A stretch of DNA of 64,000 bases from Turnera subulata. Lineage: Eukaryota; Streptophyta; Magnoliopsida; Malpighiales; Passifloraceae. The position numbers were made by a program, and so were the translations under genes. Location: contig JAKUCV010006644.1 in assembly GCA_028386065.3 (NCBI GenBank), forward strand, positions 65,217 through 129,216, read 5' to 3'. The notes below the pieces were generated by a model, which worked only from the letters and a program-made list of their open reading frames with translations, was not told the origin of the DNA and made no database searches. Positions 22,413 to 33,586 of the stretch are shown one piece after another; positions within the stretch are counted from its first letter, which is position 1; the number at the start of each line of letters is the position of its first letter.

Positions 22413-25400
22413 TGTAACGCCCCGAATTTTCGATATTTAATTTCTACGAATTTTTGAAATTTTTGAAATTTCATTTCCAATTATACCCTTATAGAATTTC
22501 CGGGTATTTTAAGCCAAGAAAATTATTGTTATTATTAATTTATTTTCCTGGAAATATTAGATTTTAAGTTGGAATTGTTGTTGTTCGGGTTTCGTTGAAA
22601 TAAAACGTGATTCGGGGGGGAAAACGAAGGTTATTGTAGTTTTTAATAAAACTACGTCGTTTTGGTACGAAGGAGAAAAAAAAAAAAGACAAAAACAACC
22701 ACGCCGTTGACCGGGTAGGGCGAGTTGACCATGCCAGAGACCAAAACGACGCCGTTTTGGCCTCGGCTGGCAACAAGCCCTAACTCTCCTTTCTTCTCTT
22801 TTCTTTTACTCTTCTTTTCTTCCCCACTCGTTTTCTCCCCGAGCCGCCACAGCCCTCACCCAAGGTCTTCACCATCTCCACCTTCCTCTCTTTCTGTTTT
22901 TTTTCTTTCCTTTCTTTCTTCTCTTCTTCTTCCGATCAGTGCCGCCCCCACGATTCGCCCCAGCTTTCTCATCCTCGAATTGTGACTAACGAAATCTCTC
23001 CCCTTCTTCTTCGTGGAGCTGTCGCCACCATTGAAGGGCAAGGCTGCCGCCGTGGCTTCGACGTGGGAAGGGCTCAGGTGCAGGTCTGGCGCGACTCGGC
23101 CCGGGCTTGGATGCGACAAGGAGTCGCCACTGCCTGTGTTGTCGTCTTGGGATATCGAGGTCATCTCGGGCTCGTAGGTGTTGGACTCGAGCCGTGGCCA
23201 GGTCGGGTTAACGAGGGACGGCAGACCTGCGAACTTGCCACCACCGGGGTAAGTGGCCACGCCGTCCTTTCTCCTATTTCCTTCCCTTCTTTTCTTTTGC
23301 CGAGTTTCACTTTTCTTTTTTTTTCTCCTATTGCTGAGTTGTATTGGTTGTTGTTGTGGTCGGCTACGGCTGGTGATTTCTTGTGGATCTGCAGTGGTTC
23401 TTTGTGATTGGGTTGTGGGTCTTGGTCGTTCAGGCGCGGTGTTGGTTCAGTGGTTTGGCTGATTGTTGGGTGGTTGGGCTCTGTATTGCTCACGGCGAGG
23501 TGGCGAGTTAATTTCCGGCAGTGGCTGTTAGTGTTGCCGTTGGTCATATATGAGGCTCGGGTTTTGGGATTGAAACCGTGAAGACGAATCTGTGTTTTGT
23601 GTTTTTCGGTAAGGGCCCGACATCCCAATCTGTTGCTTGATTCGTTCTGGATGCTTGGTGATTGTGTTTGATTAATACTTGACAATATGAATTATTGTGG
23701 GCTGCAAGATTGCTAGTTTTTAAACTATAAATTGACTTGTACTTGGGGGTTCTTGAGTACAAATGGTCGTTGGGAAGTTTAATTGGTAGTTGAGCATCAT
23801 GTGATATTTTGGGCAATAAGTAGCATGACAGTTTAGCATTGGAGGAGCATTGAATATTTAAATCAGCTCATTTGTTTTTACTTTGGTAATAAAACATGTC
23901 CATCTTGTGTTGCATCGTTGGCGTGGCTGAACATGTGGTTGCCACTTGTGGCCGACTGGAATATTAAAATCTGGAAGACAACATTACCTTTGTGCGTATT
24001 TGTACCAAGTCCACAAGAGTGCATCTCGCATAGGTTTCCTTTGTTTGAAATTCATTTCCATCGAATCATCATATGTAGGTGCATTCATTATACTAAATAT
24101 TTACATTTATTAGTCACTAATTTACGCTAAGTGTGAGATGGAGGTAATAATGGTTTTTGATGTGTTCCAATGCAAGATTAAAAACTCAAAAGAATTCTTT
24201 TTCCAGTTTAATAGATTTTTCTTGGGGATTGGCACCGTAACACCTTGTTTTCTATGTTTTTGGCTTCCAAATGAATTGTCCAGTTTTTAAAAAGTTTTTG
24301 CATTTCCAACATCGTCTGTTTATAAAATTGATTACTTTGAGTTGAAGTTGGATTGGTCTTGGTTTTAGGTTCGGTAGCTAAACGCTGAACCTTAAATGCT
24401 AATATGGACTTCATAAGAATCGGGCTACAAAGCCAACGGGTATAACGGGGTTTAAAGGTGGGTTTAATAAGGTGGGCTTTACGCACTGGTATAAAACCTT
24501 GATTTGATTTAGGCTTAGACCTGAATCTCTTAGTAACGGGCCTAGTGTACGGTTTAAGTTCAAGAACATATCATTAGCATGACCATTCCGTTGTCCTGAG
24601 TAAGCAACTTATATGATGTGTATATTCGTAGGATGTTACGACTATAGGATGTGTCGGGCAGAGCAAGGCTTCAATACCCGAGGCAATTATTATGGCCAAG
24701 GTGAGGACTTATAAACCTTTGTATGCACTACTGCCTACAATGCTCGGTTAAATGTCTTGGAATATAAAGTGGTGTTATTTGTTTGGTCTTTAATGCTATG
24801 CATGCTTGCCTGTTGTGCTGATGTTGCTGTTTGCTACCTATGACGTGGTGTGCCTGATTATGTGGCATGTTTGTCTGATGTGATGTATTGTGCCTGTCTA
24901 GTAGGACTTGTTTGGTTATGATAAACACATGAGATATGGATTTGTGGTTTGTGTGGTGGACTATGGGCTGGGGCCCGGATTTGTGATTAAGATATTAAAA
25001 CCACACAATGATATCTGACAATAACGTATGGTACAACTCTTAAAGAATAAATGAGAATATCGAATTATAATAAAGTCTACTGTGGGGCTGTTGACTGGTT
25101 GGTTCGAGCGGGAAGGATTACCCCTCGGGATGGCATGCGGGTTTGCATCTGGGCCTGTGATGGCCGGTTCTACCTCCCTCTTTCTATCTCCCCCCTTTCT
25201 ACCTCCCTCTTTCTCTCTGTCTCTCTCTCTCTCTCTCTGTGGATATGTTTGGGCTTCGTGCCTGGTTTATTTGGGCTTATGCCTGGTTGTCTGATCAGAC
25301 GGGACCGAGCTCGACGCACACAGTAGAGGGCCCTAATAAAATGTTTAAACCTAATAACAAATATAATTATATAAGTAATGGTAGTGATGGTTGAAGTCTG

Positions 25401-26002
25401 GTGATGACTTGTGTTGTGTATTGTGAATTGGTTTGTGCACTGTGTTTGTTATTGCCTGTTGCCGGTGTATTTGTAGTTGATTTGTTTTGTATATTATTGG
25501 TTTATTTGTCTGCGGTGAGACAGTGGTTGGTCATGTATTGTGAATTGGTTTGTGCACTGTGTTTGTTATTGCCTGTTGCCGGTGTATTTGTAGTTGATTT
25601 GTTTTGTATATTATTGGTTTATTTGTCTGCGGTGAGACAGTGGTTGGTCTCACCCCCTCACAGTTTTACACAGGTTAGCTGATCGATGATCAGAAGAGCA
25701 TATCAGCAGGTGGCGGTGCTTTCCTCTCCTCGAGTCGGATCCATAGAGTTCACTGCATACATGTTATCTTATGTATAGTCTTCCGCTGCATACTCGTTGT
25801 TGTGTAATTTGTTGTATAAATGTTCATTGATTTTGTTGTTGATATTGTATCCCGGGTAGAAGGGCTTTTTGGTCACTTCACATGTTGTATATTCTTTAAT
25901 GAAAAATTTGGGATACGGGTGTCCCGAGAATGATAATGGCAATTTGGTCAATCTATAATTAATTTATAACTCATATTAATAAATTGGGACACGGGTGTTT
26001 CA
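22413..26002 (+). repeat. Long-LTR element, right LTR (complete ends)
   Basis: 3590 bp, TGTAACGCCCCG...GTGTTTCA. Nearly identical to the left LTR apart from a 117-bp tandem duplication at 25417-25650, a roughly 20-bp indel near 23878, and the shorter G-run. The close match suggests a recent insertion. Confidence 0.93.
25417..25650 (+). repeat. 117-bp tandem duplication unique to the right LTR
   Basis: Unit 25417-25533 is repeated at 25534-25650. The left LTR has a single copy (20489-20606). Because the LTRs are identical at insertion, the duplication must have arisen afterwards. Confidence 0.9.
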
Positions 26003-26129
26003 AAATATTCTAGGGTTATAAGTATGTGTAAGCGTTTATCTCATAAACGATACTTATTGGAATAACCTTAATGTGTATACATGACTACAAATAATCATCC
26101 ATGATTGGCTTTTGGGCATATTCCTAACA
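26003..26129 (-). repeat. Copia-2 3' LTR, proximal part
   Basis: 127 bp that continue the Copia-2 LTR after the nested element and match 32933-33059. It ends CCTAACA where other copies read ACTAACA. Confidence 0.88.
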
Positions 26130-26143
26130 ATCTCCCACTTGCA
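26130..26143 (-). other. Copia-2 polypurine tract
   Basis: On the minus strand TGCAAGTGGGAGAT, adjacent to the 3' LTR. Confidence 0.85.
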
Positions 26144-26600
26144 CTAAAGCCAATCATCCATATATCTCATACAAGTGGATCTAGCATGACCATCATGCTT
26201 ACACTGTGTGAGAGGCTCAGTCAGAAGATCTGCTACATAGTTCTCAAATGGAACTTTGTACAGCCACAGTTGTAGGGTCGGCAACTGTTTCTTGCCTGGA
26301 ACTCTTCCAGCAAACAGCGCCACATCCAAGACAAAACACGTAAACTTACTGTGATATAAAATTATCCCTGTCTGTTTGGAAGCTGGCATCTTTGTAACAC
26401 TTTACAACAAGCCCATCAACGCTTCCGTGAACCAGGAATGCATCCTTAGTGCTTCTCAAGTACTTAAGGATATTTAACCGCTGTCCAGTGACTTTCACCG
26501 GGAGCAGAGTGGCATCTGCTTGTGACACTCAAAGCATAAGCGACATCCGATCTAGTACATAGCATGGCATATATGATAGATCCTATTGCAGAAGCATAAG
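26144..26600 (-). pseudogene. Copia-2 RNase H remnant
   Basis: Read on the minus strand: LNILKYLRSTKDAFLVHG, CYKDASFQTD, a shifted segment with LEEFQARNS, and the terminal RYMDDWL. Two frames (26346-26528 and 26144-26389) carry parts of it. The order matches Copia-1 at 10640-11008. Frameshifts and stops mean it is not functional. Confidence 0.8.
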
Positions 26601-27341
26601 GGATCTAACTCATCCACTCTCTCACCTTAGTCATACTAGGATATAGACTCTTTGAGAAAGATATGCCATGTGACATGGGCAAGAAACCCTTCTTGGAATC
26701 TTGCATGCTAAACCTCTTTAGCACCTTGTCAACATATGTACTCTGACTTAGCCCGAAAAGTCTCTTGGATCTATCTCTATAGATGTTTATACCTAACACT
26801 TAGGCAGCTTCTCCTAAGTCCTTCATTGAGAAATTCTTTCCTAACCAAGTCTTTGCAGATTTTAGTGTCGGAATATCATTCTCAATAAGTAGGATGTCGT
26901 CAACCTACAACAACAAGAAAACAATAGTGCTCCCACTAACCTTCTAGTAAACACATGAAACATCTTCACTTTTAATGAAACCAAACTCTTTGATTACTTC
27001 ACTAAAACGAAGATTCCAACTCCTAGAAGCTTGCCTTAGTCCACAAATGGACCTTTGCAACTTGCGTACCATACTAGCATACTCTGGATCGACAAAACCT
27101 TCAGGTTGTGTCAAGTACACATCCACAAAACTTTTCCATTAAGGAAAGCGGTTTTGACATCCATTTGCCATATTTCATAATCATGGTATGCGGCCATAGC
27201 CAAAAGAATCCGGATGGATTTAACCATGGCAACTGGTGAGAAGGTTTCATCATAGTCAATACTATGAACTAGCTTGAAACCTTCCGCAACCAATTGCCCT
27301 TTAAAGGTAATCACATTACCATCCATGTAGGTCTTTCTCAA
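26601..27341 (-). pseudogene. Copia-2 reverse transcriptase (RVT_2 type)
   Basis: Contains the palm and fingers motifs GQLVAEGF, DYDETFSPVAMVKSIR, EIWQMDVKTAFLNG, then a frameshift near 27120-27130 and DVYLTQPEGFVDP, CGLRQASRSWN, DLGEAA, LGINIYRDRSKR, GLSQSTYV. The polymerase box reads VDDILL preceded by a stop codon in place of Tyr. The fingers segment that is deleted in Copia-1 is retained here, so the two copies decayed independently. Confidence 0.88.
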
Positions 27342-28380
27342 AGACCCATTTGCACCCTATAGGTTTTACCCTTTCAGGTAGATCAACCAAGGTCCATACC
27401 TTGTTTTGATACATGGATTCCATTTCCGAATTCATGGCTTCTAGCCACTTCTGGGAGTCCGGACCCGTAACGGTCTGCTGATAGGTAATGGGCTCATCCT
27501 CATCTATGAGCATCACATCCCCGGTATGAGTCACGAGAAATCCATATCTCTCGGGCTCATGCCGAATCCTATTCGACCTACGCGGTCCATGTGTTACTGG
27601 AACAGGATTCGCGTCCACAACACTTTGTGGTTCCTGTTCTTGTTCCATCTCAGTCTCTAGATCTCGAACTTTTTCGAGTTCTATTTTCCTCCCACTGATT
27701 CCTCTAGAAATAAACTCTCTTTCTAGAAAAATCGCAGTCCGAGCAACAAACACTTTGTGGTCGGTGGGATTATAGCAGTTATACCCTTTAGTTTCCTTAG
27801 GGTAACCTACAAATAGGTACTTCTCGGATTTTGGGCCAAGTTTATCCGAAGCTTCACGTCTTACGTAAGCCTCACAACCCCAAATCCTCATAAAAGACAA
27901 ATTGGGACGCTTCCCAGTCCATATCTCATATGGTGTGTATTCGACTGATTTAGACGGAACATTGTTTAGTGTAAAAGCAGCAGTTAATAAAGCATGTCCC
28001 CAAAAGGAAGAAGGAAGGTCAGCTTGACTCATCATAGAACGAACCATGTCTAACAAGGTTCTGTTCGTCCTATCAGATACGCCATTCCAATGAGGCGTAC
28101 CTGGTGGAGTAAGTTGTGATACTATACCACAACTATTTAGATAGTCAAGAAAGTCTCGGTCTAAGTATTCACCACCTCGATCTGATCGAAGCATCTTAAT
28201 ACTTTTCCGAGTTGATTCTGTACTTCATTCTTAAATTCTTTGAACTTTTCAAAGGATTCCGACTTGTGTCTCATTAGAGACACTTAGCCGTATCTACTGA
28301 TGTCATCAGTAAATGTAATGAAGTATTGAAAACCACGTCTAGCCTATGTAGACATAGGTCCGCATACATCAGTATGTATT
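27316..28380 (-). pseudogene. Copia-2 integrase core, C-terminal region and linker
   Basis: The frame at 27316-28194 is open for 292 codons. It holds LRSDRGGEYLDRDF, the SQLTPPGTPHWNGVSDRTNR segment with Asp where the catalytic Glu of the rve core is expected (normally SERRNR), LLDMVRSMMSQADLPSSFWG, TPYEIWTGKRPNL, IWGCEAYVRR, then a linker with HGPRRSNRIRHEPERYGF and the start of reverse transcriptase (WLEAMNSEMESMYQNK, IGCKWVFEKD). The upstream part, 28195-28380, holds HTDVCGPMST and TFTDDISRYG with two or more stops. The possible Glu-to-Asp change is inferred by alignment from memory of the family. Confidence 0.88.
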
Positions 28381-28384
28381 AGAC

Positions 28385-29170
28385 CTAGCAAGTCCTAGGC
28401 TCTTCACCTTTACCCGTAAAGGAAGCCTTAGTCATTTTGCCTAACAAACATGACTCATATGTCTCATATGATTCAAAATCAAATGAGTCTAAAAATCCAA
28501 CTTTATGGAGTTTAGGAATACGAGTCTCGTTTATATGGGCCAAACGACTATGCNNNNNNNNNNNNNNNNNNNNNCCTTTACCCGTAAAGGAAGCCTTAGT
28601 CATTTTGCCTAACAAACATGACTCATATGTCTCATATGATTCAAAATCAAATGAGTCTAAAAATCCAACTTTATGGAGTTTAGGAATACGAGTCTCGTTT
28701 ATATGGGCCAAACGACTATGCCAGAGATAGGTTTCATTAGAATCATGTAATCTAACCTTCTTCGTATTAATGTTATAGATAGGCGTTACTAGGTTTAGAA
28801 CATACAAACGATCGTTTAAAAATGCACCACCATAAATTTCATTGAAATAAATAGAACAGCAATTGTTCTTTATTCTCAATAAAAAAAATTTCTTGTCCAT
28901 ACAAGATACAGAAATCAAATTCCTGCTTATGGTAGGTACATAATAATAATTTTCCAGTACTAAAACCAAACCACTCGGTAAGGATAGATAGAAAGTCCCT
29001 ACGGCTATTGTAGCAACTCTTGCTCCAATTCCGAGGCATAGGTCTTTCTCATCCTTAGCCAATCTCCCACTCTTTCTCAGTTCCTTCACATTTCCTAAAA
29101 TGTGATAACCACATCCGGTATCTTATACCCACGATACAGAGGTAGAGATATTACCCTCTATAACAAAATA
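28385..29170 (-). pseudogene. Copia-2 protease end and GAG-pre-integrase domain, split by an N gap
   Basis: The frame 28385-29089 contains GARVATIAVGTFYLSLPSG, YYVPTISRNLISVSCMD and the pre-integrase zinc region LWHSRLAHINETRIPKLHK ... CLLGKMTKASFTGKG. The last segment occurs twice because of the 147-bp duplication around the N run. The protease active-site region lies just upstream (about 29095-29150), where a stop precedes DTGCG. Confidence 0.82.
28407..28721. other. Assembly gap (N 28554-28574) flanked by identical 147-bp repeats
   Basis: 28407-28553 and 28575-28721 read the same, separated by 21 N. The duplicated stretch is an ordinary single-copy part of the Copia pre-integrase domain in Copia-1, so the duplication is best explained as two contig ends that overlap but were not merged. 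Confidence 0.92.
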
Positions 29171-29179
29171 CCTGAAGCG

Positions 29180-29846
29180 GAAGTCTCACTTCCCTTCTGC
29201 TTCTTTACCTCTTCAAGGTAAACAGGGCAGTTGCGTTTCTAATGGCTTGGTTTGTTGCAACGGAAACAATTTCCTGCCTTTGCAACATCACTCTTGGGTT
29301 TCAGCACATGAGAATAGAAGATGCACATACACCAAACCTTTTGGTACATTTCTTCTTCTTCTCAAACTTTGCTTTACCCTTTCCTTCTCTAAGGAAACCA
29401 AGACCCTCTGGGCTCTCAATGTATATAAACATCTTGAGCACATGAGGTCTAACGGGTGATAACTTAGCCATCTTGCATTGGAACAATGCCTTAGAGGTCT
29501 CGTACCTCCCATGCCTTACTTGCTCTCCTCAGAGCATTTTCAGGTGTTCGATCATATCGAGCGCCCCCATGTTCTCATGTTGCTTCTGAAGCTCAGAGTC
29601 CATGGTAATTAGCATAAGGCATGTAATATCCAATGCATCATCAACATGCTTCTTATAAGCATCTCATTCTGCCCTAAAAGCATTAGGCGCCGGTTCATTA
29701 GGAACAAGCCCTTCAAGGACATACAGATTTTTCTTGTTTGAAGACTATCCTCAAAATGTGATGCCACTCTAGGAAACTATTCCTATTCAGCTTGTCCTAC
29801 TCAAGAACGAATCGCAATAATAAAGTGCTAGTGTTTTGTGCCATGG
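29180..29846 (-). pseudogene. Copia-2 gag remnant
   Basis: On the minus strand it starts MAQNTST at 29844-29846 and soon hits stops. Pieces include GLVPNEPAPNAFRAE, DMIEHLKML, YETSKALFQCKMAKLSPVRPH, a Lys-rich block (KAKFEKKKKCTKRFG) and a zinc knuckle CFRCNKPSH with a stop before KRNCP. Like Copia-1 it lacks the central part of the gag seen in Copia-F. Confidence 0.8.
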
Positions 29847-30390
29847 TAATTCTACAACAATGATCAACTCACACAAATAATAGTCATGCATACAAATCAT
29901 TTAATAAGGAATTCTATTAAATGTGCTCCTACTACATAAATCAAGACAATTATATAAGTTGGCCAAGATCCATATTTCACTACAACATAAGTCAGCGAGG
30001 GCTGATCACCTATATCAATAGTTATTTAGGTAGACAACTCTTGTCAATTACATCTCTATGTAACTCTTGGATAGTTGAGTGAACAACACCTTGTCCATGT
30101 CTATCTTATAGACTTGCTCAACCCTTGCCTCTAGGTCCTTAATCCTATTAAGATAACCTAGTTAAGTCCAAACCCACAACAAGCAGTCGAGATATTACAA
30201 ACTCGCACCTTCCTAGGATAAACAATGGCACCTTGCTAGGGCAAAACCTACCAATTGTTTATCTTAGGCTTGATGAGTGCTTATCATGGAAGGCAACTAA
30301 GAACTTAATATTTTTTATCAACATATAATTCCAACACATCAAATGCTTGTTCTTGATAAATCATACATTGATGTCATGTAAGTTTGGAAA
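29847..30390 (-). other. Copia-2 leader, gag-proximal part
   Basis: Untranslated, homologous to 7109-7673 on the other strand. Confidence 0.65.
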
Positions 30391-30394
30391 CCAA

Positions 30395-31210
30395 ATACAT
30401 GTGAATATCGATGTCTAACTTGAACACCGATGTTTTGAGAATCTGATTCTCCCAACAACTTGGCAGCACTTAGAATTTCGGCCATATCCAGAACTCTAGA
30501 GCTTGGATTTGTGCAAACTTGGTGTCACTGGAAAGCTAAGAAGTAGAGCTACAACTTTGCTGTTCAAACTAGACACCAATTCGGCCTCCTTCTGCCCCGA
30601 ATTCGCTGTTCAAGTCACTGCTTCCCATAACATCGATGTGGGTATTCTAGGACATCGATGTCCTGTCATGAACATCGATGTCATTTGGCCTCTGGAACAC
30701 AAGGACATCGATGTCCTGTCATCAACATCGATGTCCTTGGGGCTCTGGAAGTCCAAACCTTTTGGCAGAGCTCGAGAACATCGATGTTCAACTCTTGGAC
30801 ATCGATGTTGGAAAGTTCCAAAGGTTCAAAAACTTGGCAGTAGCATTTTAACATCGATGTCTAACCTTTAAACATCGATGTTTGAGACTCTTGAACACAA
30901 GGACATCGATGTTGTAATGTAAACATCGATGTTATTTGGTCTCTGGAATCTCAAACAAATCTCACAAGGCTTGGACATCGATGTTCAACCCTTCAACATC
31001 GATGTTCATGTGAATCTGCCAAGGCCAATCTACATAGGACATCGATGTTCACCTCATGAACATCGATGTTCAATGTTCTCTGCCAAGGCCAGACTACACA
31101 GAACATCGATGTTCCTCTGATGAACATCGATGTCCAGTGGTCTCGGCCAAGGCAAAAATAGTGTGAACATCGATGTTCATCTTGTGAACATCGATGTTAT
31201 GGCCCTGCTG
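30395..31210 (-). repeat. Array of paired ACATCGATGT palindromes in the Copia-2 leader
   Basis: Nineteen exact copies of ACATCGATGT plus diverged ones at the left end. Example starts are 30630, 30652, 30672, 30705, 30725, 30778 and 30799, spaced 20-22 bp within pairs. Spacer text is the reverse complement of that in Copia-1 (for example TCTGCCAAGGCCA). Confidence 0.95.
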
Positions 31211-31487
31211 CACTAGAACGACAATCGTTCCTTACACAAACCGACAATCGATTTTCGTTTTGTCGAACCCCTTCGACTTACTGCCAATAACTCCTTGAAT
31301 GATATCACATACCAATCACGTTCATGTTGTCAAAACATTTTTTGACACATCCAACAACAACATATATATCACATATACAATTAAAATCAACATATAATGA
31401 TCATGCTACATCACATATAACATATCATATATATATGCATGAACATATCAACATATGCACATAAATCCGGTTTAGAGCTTCACAAGA
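31211..31487 (-). other. Copia-2 leader, LTR-proximal part
   Basis: AT-rich with many CATAT runs. No coding potential. Confidence 0.6.
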
Positions 31488-31500
31488 GGCTCCGCTACCA
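31488..31500 (-). other. Copia-2 primer-binding site
   Basis: Minus-strand TGGTAGCGGAGCC, one base from the 5' LTR, identical to Copia-1. Confidence 0.75.
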
Positions 31501-31501
31501 C

Positions 31502-33059
31502 TGTAAGTTTCCGTAATCTATATGACACTCATATACAACATCAAATGCACAGCGAAAGCATGGAAACTTAACCAAGAACCAAGTGAAGCATGCATAAACC
31601 GCATAACAAAAATTTACATACCTTGTTCGGTTGAGGTCTTTCACCCAACTGTAGAGCCGAATCAGCTAGAGCCAGACAAAAGCCTTGCCCCTCTATGGTA
31701 TCCACACGAACCGTGACTGGTTTGGAATCGTCACACGACTCAAGCCTCGAGCTCCCCGGACTGATGTTCTAGCAACAAGAAAACCGGGGTTGTGTGTTTT
31801 TGGGTGTTTTTGGTTCTTCCTTCTTTCACAAAGAAGAAGAAGAGTGATGTGTTTGTGCTGAAGCTCTCAAAGACTCTCAAGACACTTTCAAGCTCAGAAT
31901 TTTCAGACACAAAAACGTTGATGGAAAGACCCTTGCATAATCAGATTATGCCTTTGCTTTCCAACTCACTAAAGTGGAAGACGAGGTGGCCAACACCTTT
32001 GGCCTACTAGATTAGGAATCTTATGATAATGTCCACCACTTAGCAACAATGTAATACACATCACATGGCACTTAGTGTGGCTCAATTATTCTGACAATAA
32101 GTGAACCAACCAGCCCAAAACGACCTGGTTCAACCATGGTCCAACCACGGTCCAACCACACCCGGTCCAGCCATAGTCCAACCACGGTCCAACCACCTGC
32201 TCGAATCAACGGTTCTATGTGTGTGACCCTGTAGGCACTTGTAACGTCTGGAAATAATTGTAAAATTCTCATTTTACAATTATAAGCAAAGAGCGGCGTC
32301 TAGCAACACATCATTGCTACCCGAACGACAAGAACAGTACTGATTCTCTATGCCTCGGAACATGTCATCGTCCCTTCGTCCCATTATCAAGATCAAACAC
32401 GAGACATGGAATATGTCGTTCTCGTATATGTTTAATCTATGTTTCTTGATCCCCGAGTTAACTGTATAAAACGGATACCCGTGATATCACCATATCACCT
32501 AATCCGAGTATGGCCATACATTTAACAGTTCAACTCTATCAAGAAACCATCCGATAATATACCCGTTATATGGGTCGAATGAATCCCATCTTGATCAATC
32601 AAAACCCTCTACATACTCGTCATATAGCCAATGATTACCCTTATGTCCACCCAGTTACGGATGACAAGGAATAATATCAAAGTACATGACTCATATGTTG
32701 GATACCTTGACGATCTCAGGTCGGAGGACAATACATCTATAAGAAACACTAATGACATACATATAACGTTCCATGTAGTGTTCTTATGTGGGTCGGTCCA
32801 GTCCACAAGTTCTCCAACTTGTACCCGTATGTAGAATTCATATCACATATGCAATTCTCAACATACGCTAGTCTTAATTTATTATTACAACCCATCCGTA
32901 ATAACAATCGACTAGGGACATTTAAGAATATGAAATATTCTAGGGTTATAAGTATGTGCAAGCGTTTATCTCATAAACAATACTTATTGGAATAACCTTA
33001 ATGTGTATACATGACTACAAATAATCATCCATGATTGGCTTTTGGGCATATTACTAACA
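31502..33059 (-). repeat. Copia-2 5' LTR
   Basis: 1558 bp, complete, ending ATTACTAACA on the + strand. It includes the GGTTGGACC-type cluster near 32110-32200 (as its complement). It serves as the uninterrupted reference for the deletions in the 3' LTR. Confidence 0.92.
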
Positions 33060-33518
33060 TGAGAGCCATTTTTGTGCCTTGTCTCGCACCGAATATGGGA
33101 ATAGGCGGAGCCTTTTTGCATCTTCGCTACACCCATTAATCCTGAAAGTGTCACAATAAGAAAGAAAATTATGTAAATGTTGGTGACGGTCTTCAAATGG
33201 AGTTCCAGCAAAGGTGTTTTGCTGAACCATGGAGATTAGGCTCGGCTTAAGTTCATAGTGAGCCGATTCTATGGCTGGTTGGGCTATTCCAAATCTTGGC
33301 ATGCCAGCTTGGCGAGCTAATAATTCGTTTATGGGCACCGTGTTGAGTTCATTTCCTTCCGCCATGGTTGTTGGGATAGTTGATGTTTCTTCTTGTTGTC
33401 TAGATTTTGCTTTGAACAACCTTTCGGGTTCTGGTGTAAACTCGAGCCTTCGGCTGTTGCTTCGGGTGTTATGGTTCATGCACCCAAAATACCTGAAACT
33501 TAGAGAAAAGGTGAACAA
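33060..33518 (-). pseudogene. Athila internal A: gag N-terminal part
   Basis: About 150 codons with MNHNTRSNSRRLEFTP near the start, MAEGNELNTVP, and HLHNFLSYCDTFRINGCSED leading into KAQKWLS, the conserved start of the Retrotrans_gag domain. The likely initiator is MNHNTRS (about 33480) or the Met 12 codons upstream; both copies share both. The frame is interrupted at 33060 by Copia-2 and continues at 16658. Confidence 0.88.
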
Positions 33519-33562
33519 GAGAAAAGGCCAGTTAGATTGAACCTAAAATTACTTGACGCTAG

Positions 33563-33580
33563 TCCCCGGCAACGGCGCCA
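33563..33580 (-). other. Primer-binding site of internal A
   Basis: Minus-strand TGGCGCCGTTGCCGGGGA, the tRNA-Asp-type site typical of Athila elements. Six bases separate it from the LTR. Confidence 0.92.
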
Positions 33581-33586
33581 AAAACT

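Larger units (their letters stand above)
17471..26002 (+). mobile_element. Non-autonomous long-LTR chromovirus derivative (LARD-like)
   Basis: Two direct copies of a ~3.5-kb LTR (17471-20956 and 22413-26002) surround 1456 bp of non-coding sequence. The right LTR shows the full ends TGTAACGCCCCG...GTGTTTCA. A primer-binding site follows the left LTR and a polypurine tract precedes the right one. The interior ends with a trace of a chromovirus pol terminus (KFRGRNF) just before the tract, the typical C-terminal context of Tekay/Del-type elements. No gag, protease, reverse transcriptase or integrase remains. It therefore has the size relations of a large retrotransposon derivative, but with LTRs more than twice as long as the interior. 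Confidence 0.9.
16659..33059 (-). mobile_element. Copia-2: Ty1/copia element, minus strand, interrupted by a long-LTR element
   Basis: Same family as Copia-1 in the opposite orientation, inserted in the Athila gag. The 5' LTR is 31502-33059. The 3' LTR is split into 16659-17470 and 26003-26129 by the element at 17471-26002. Flanks are AGAGA (16654-16658) and TGAGA (33060-33064), a 5-bp duplication with one mismatch. The empty site is continuous in internal B near 45842-45850. Coding order on the minus strand is gag, protease, integrase, reverse transcriptase, RNase H, all degenerate. One N gap lies inside. Confidence 0.93.

Noticed and set aside
33271..33540. Plus-strand ORF opposite Athila gag (also at 46052)
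   Set aside because: Antisense shadow of the conserved gag frame. Conservation follows from the minus-strand protein.
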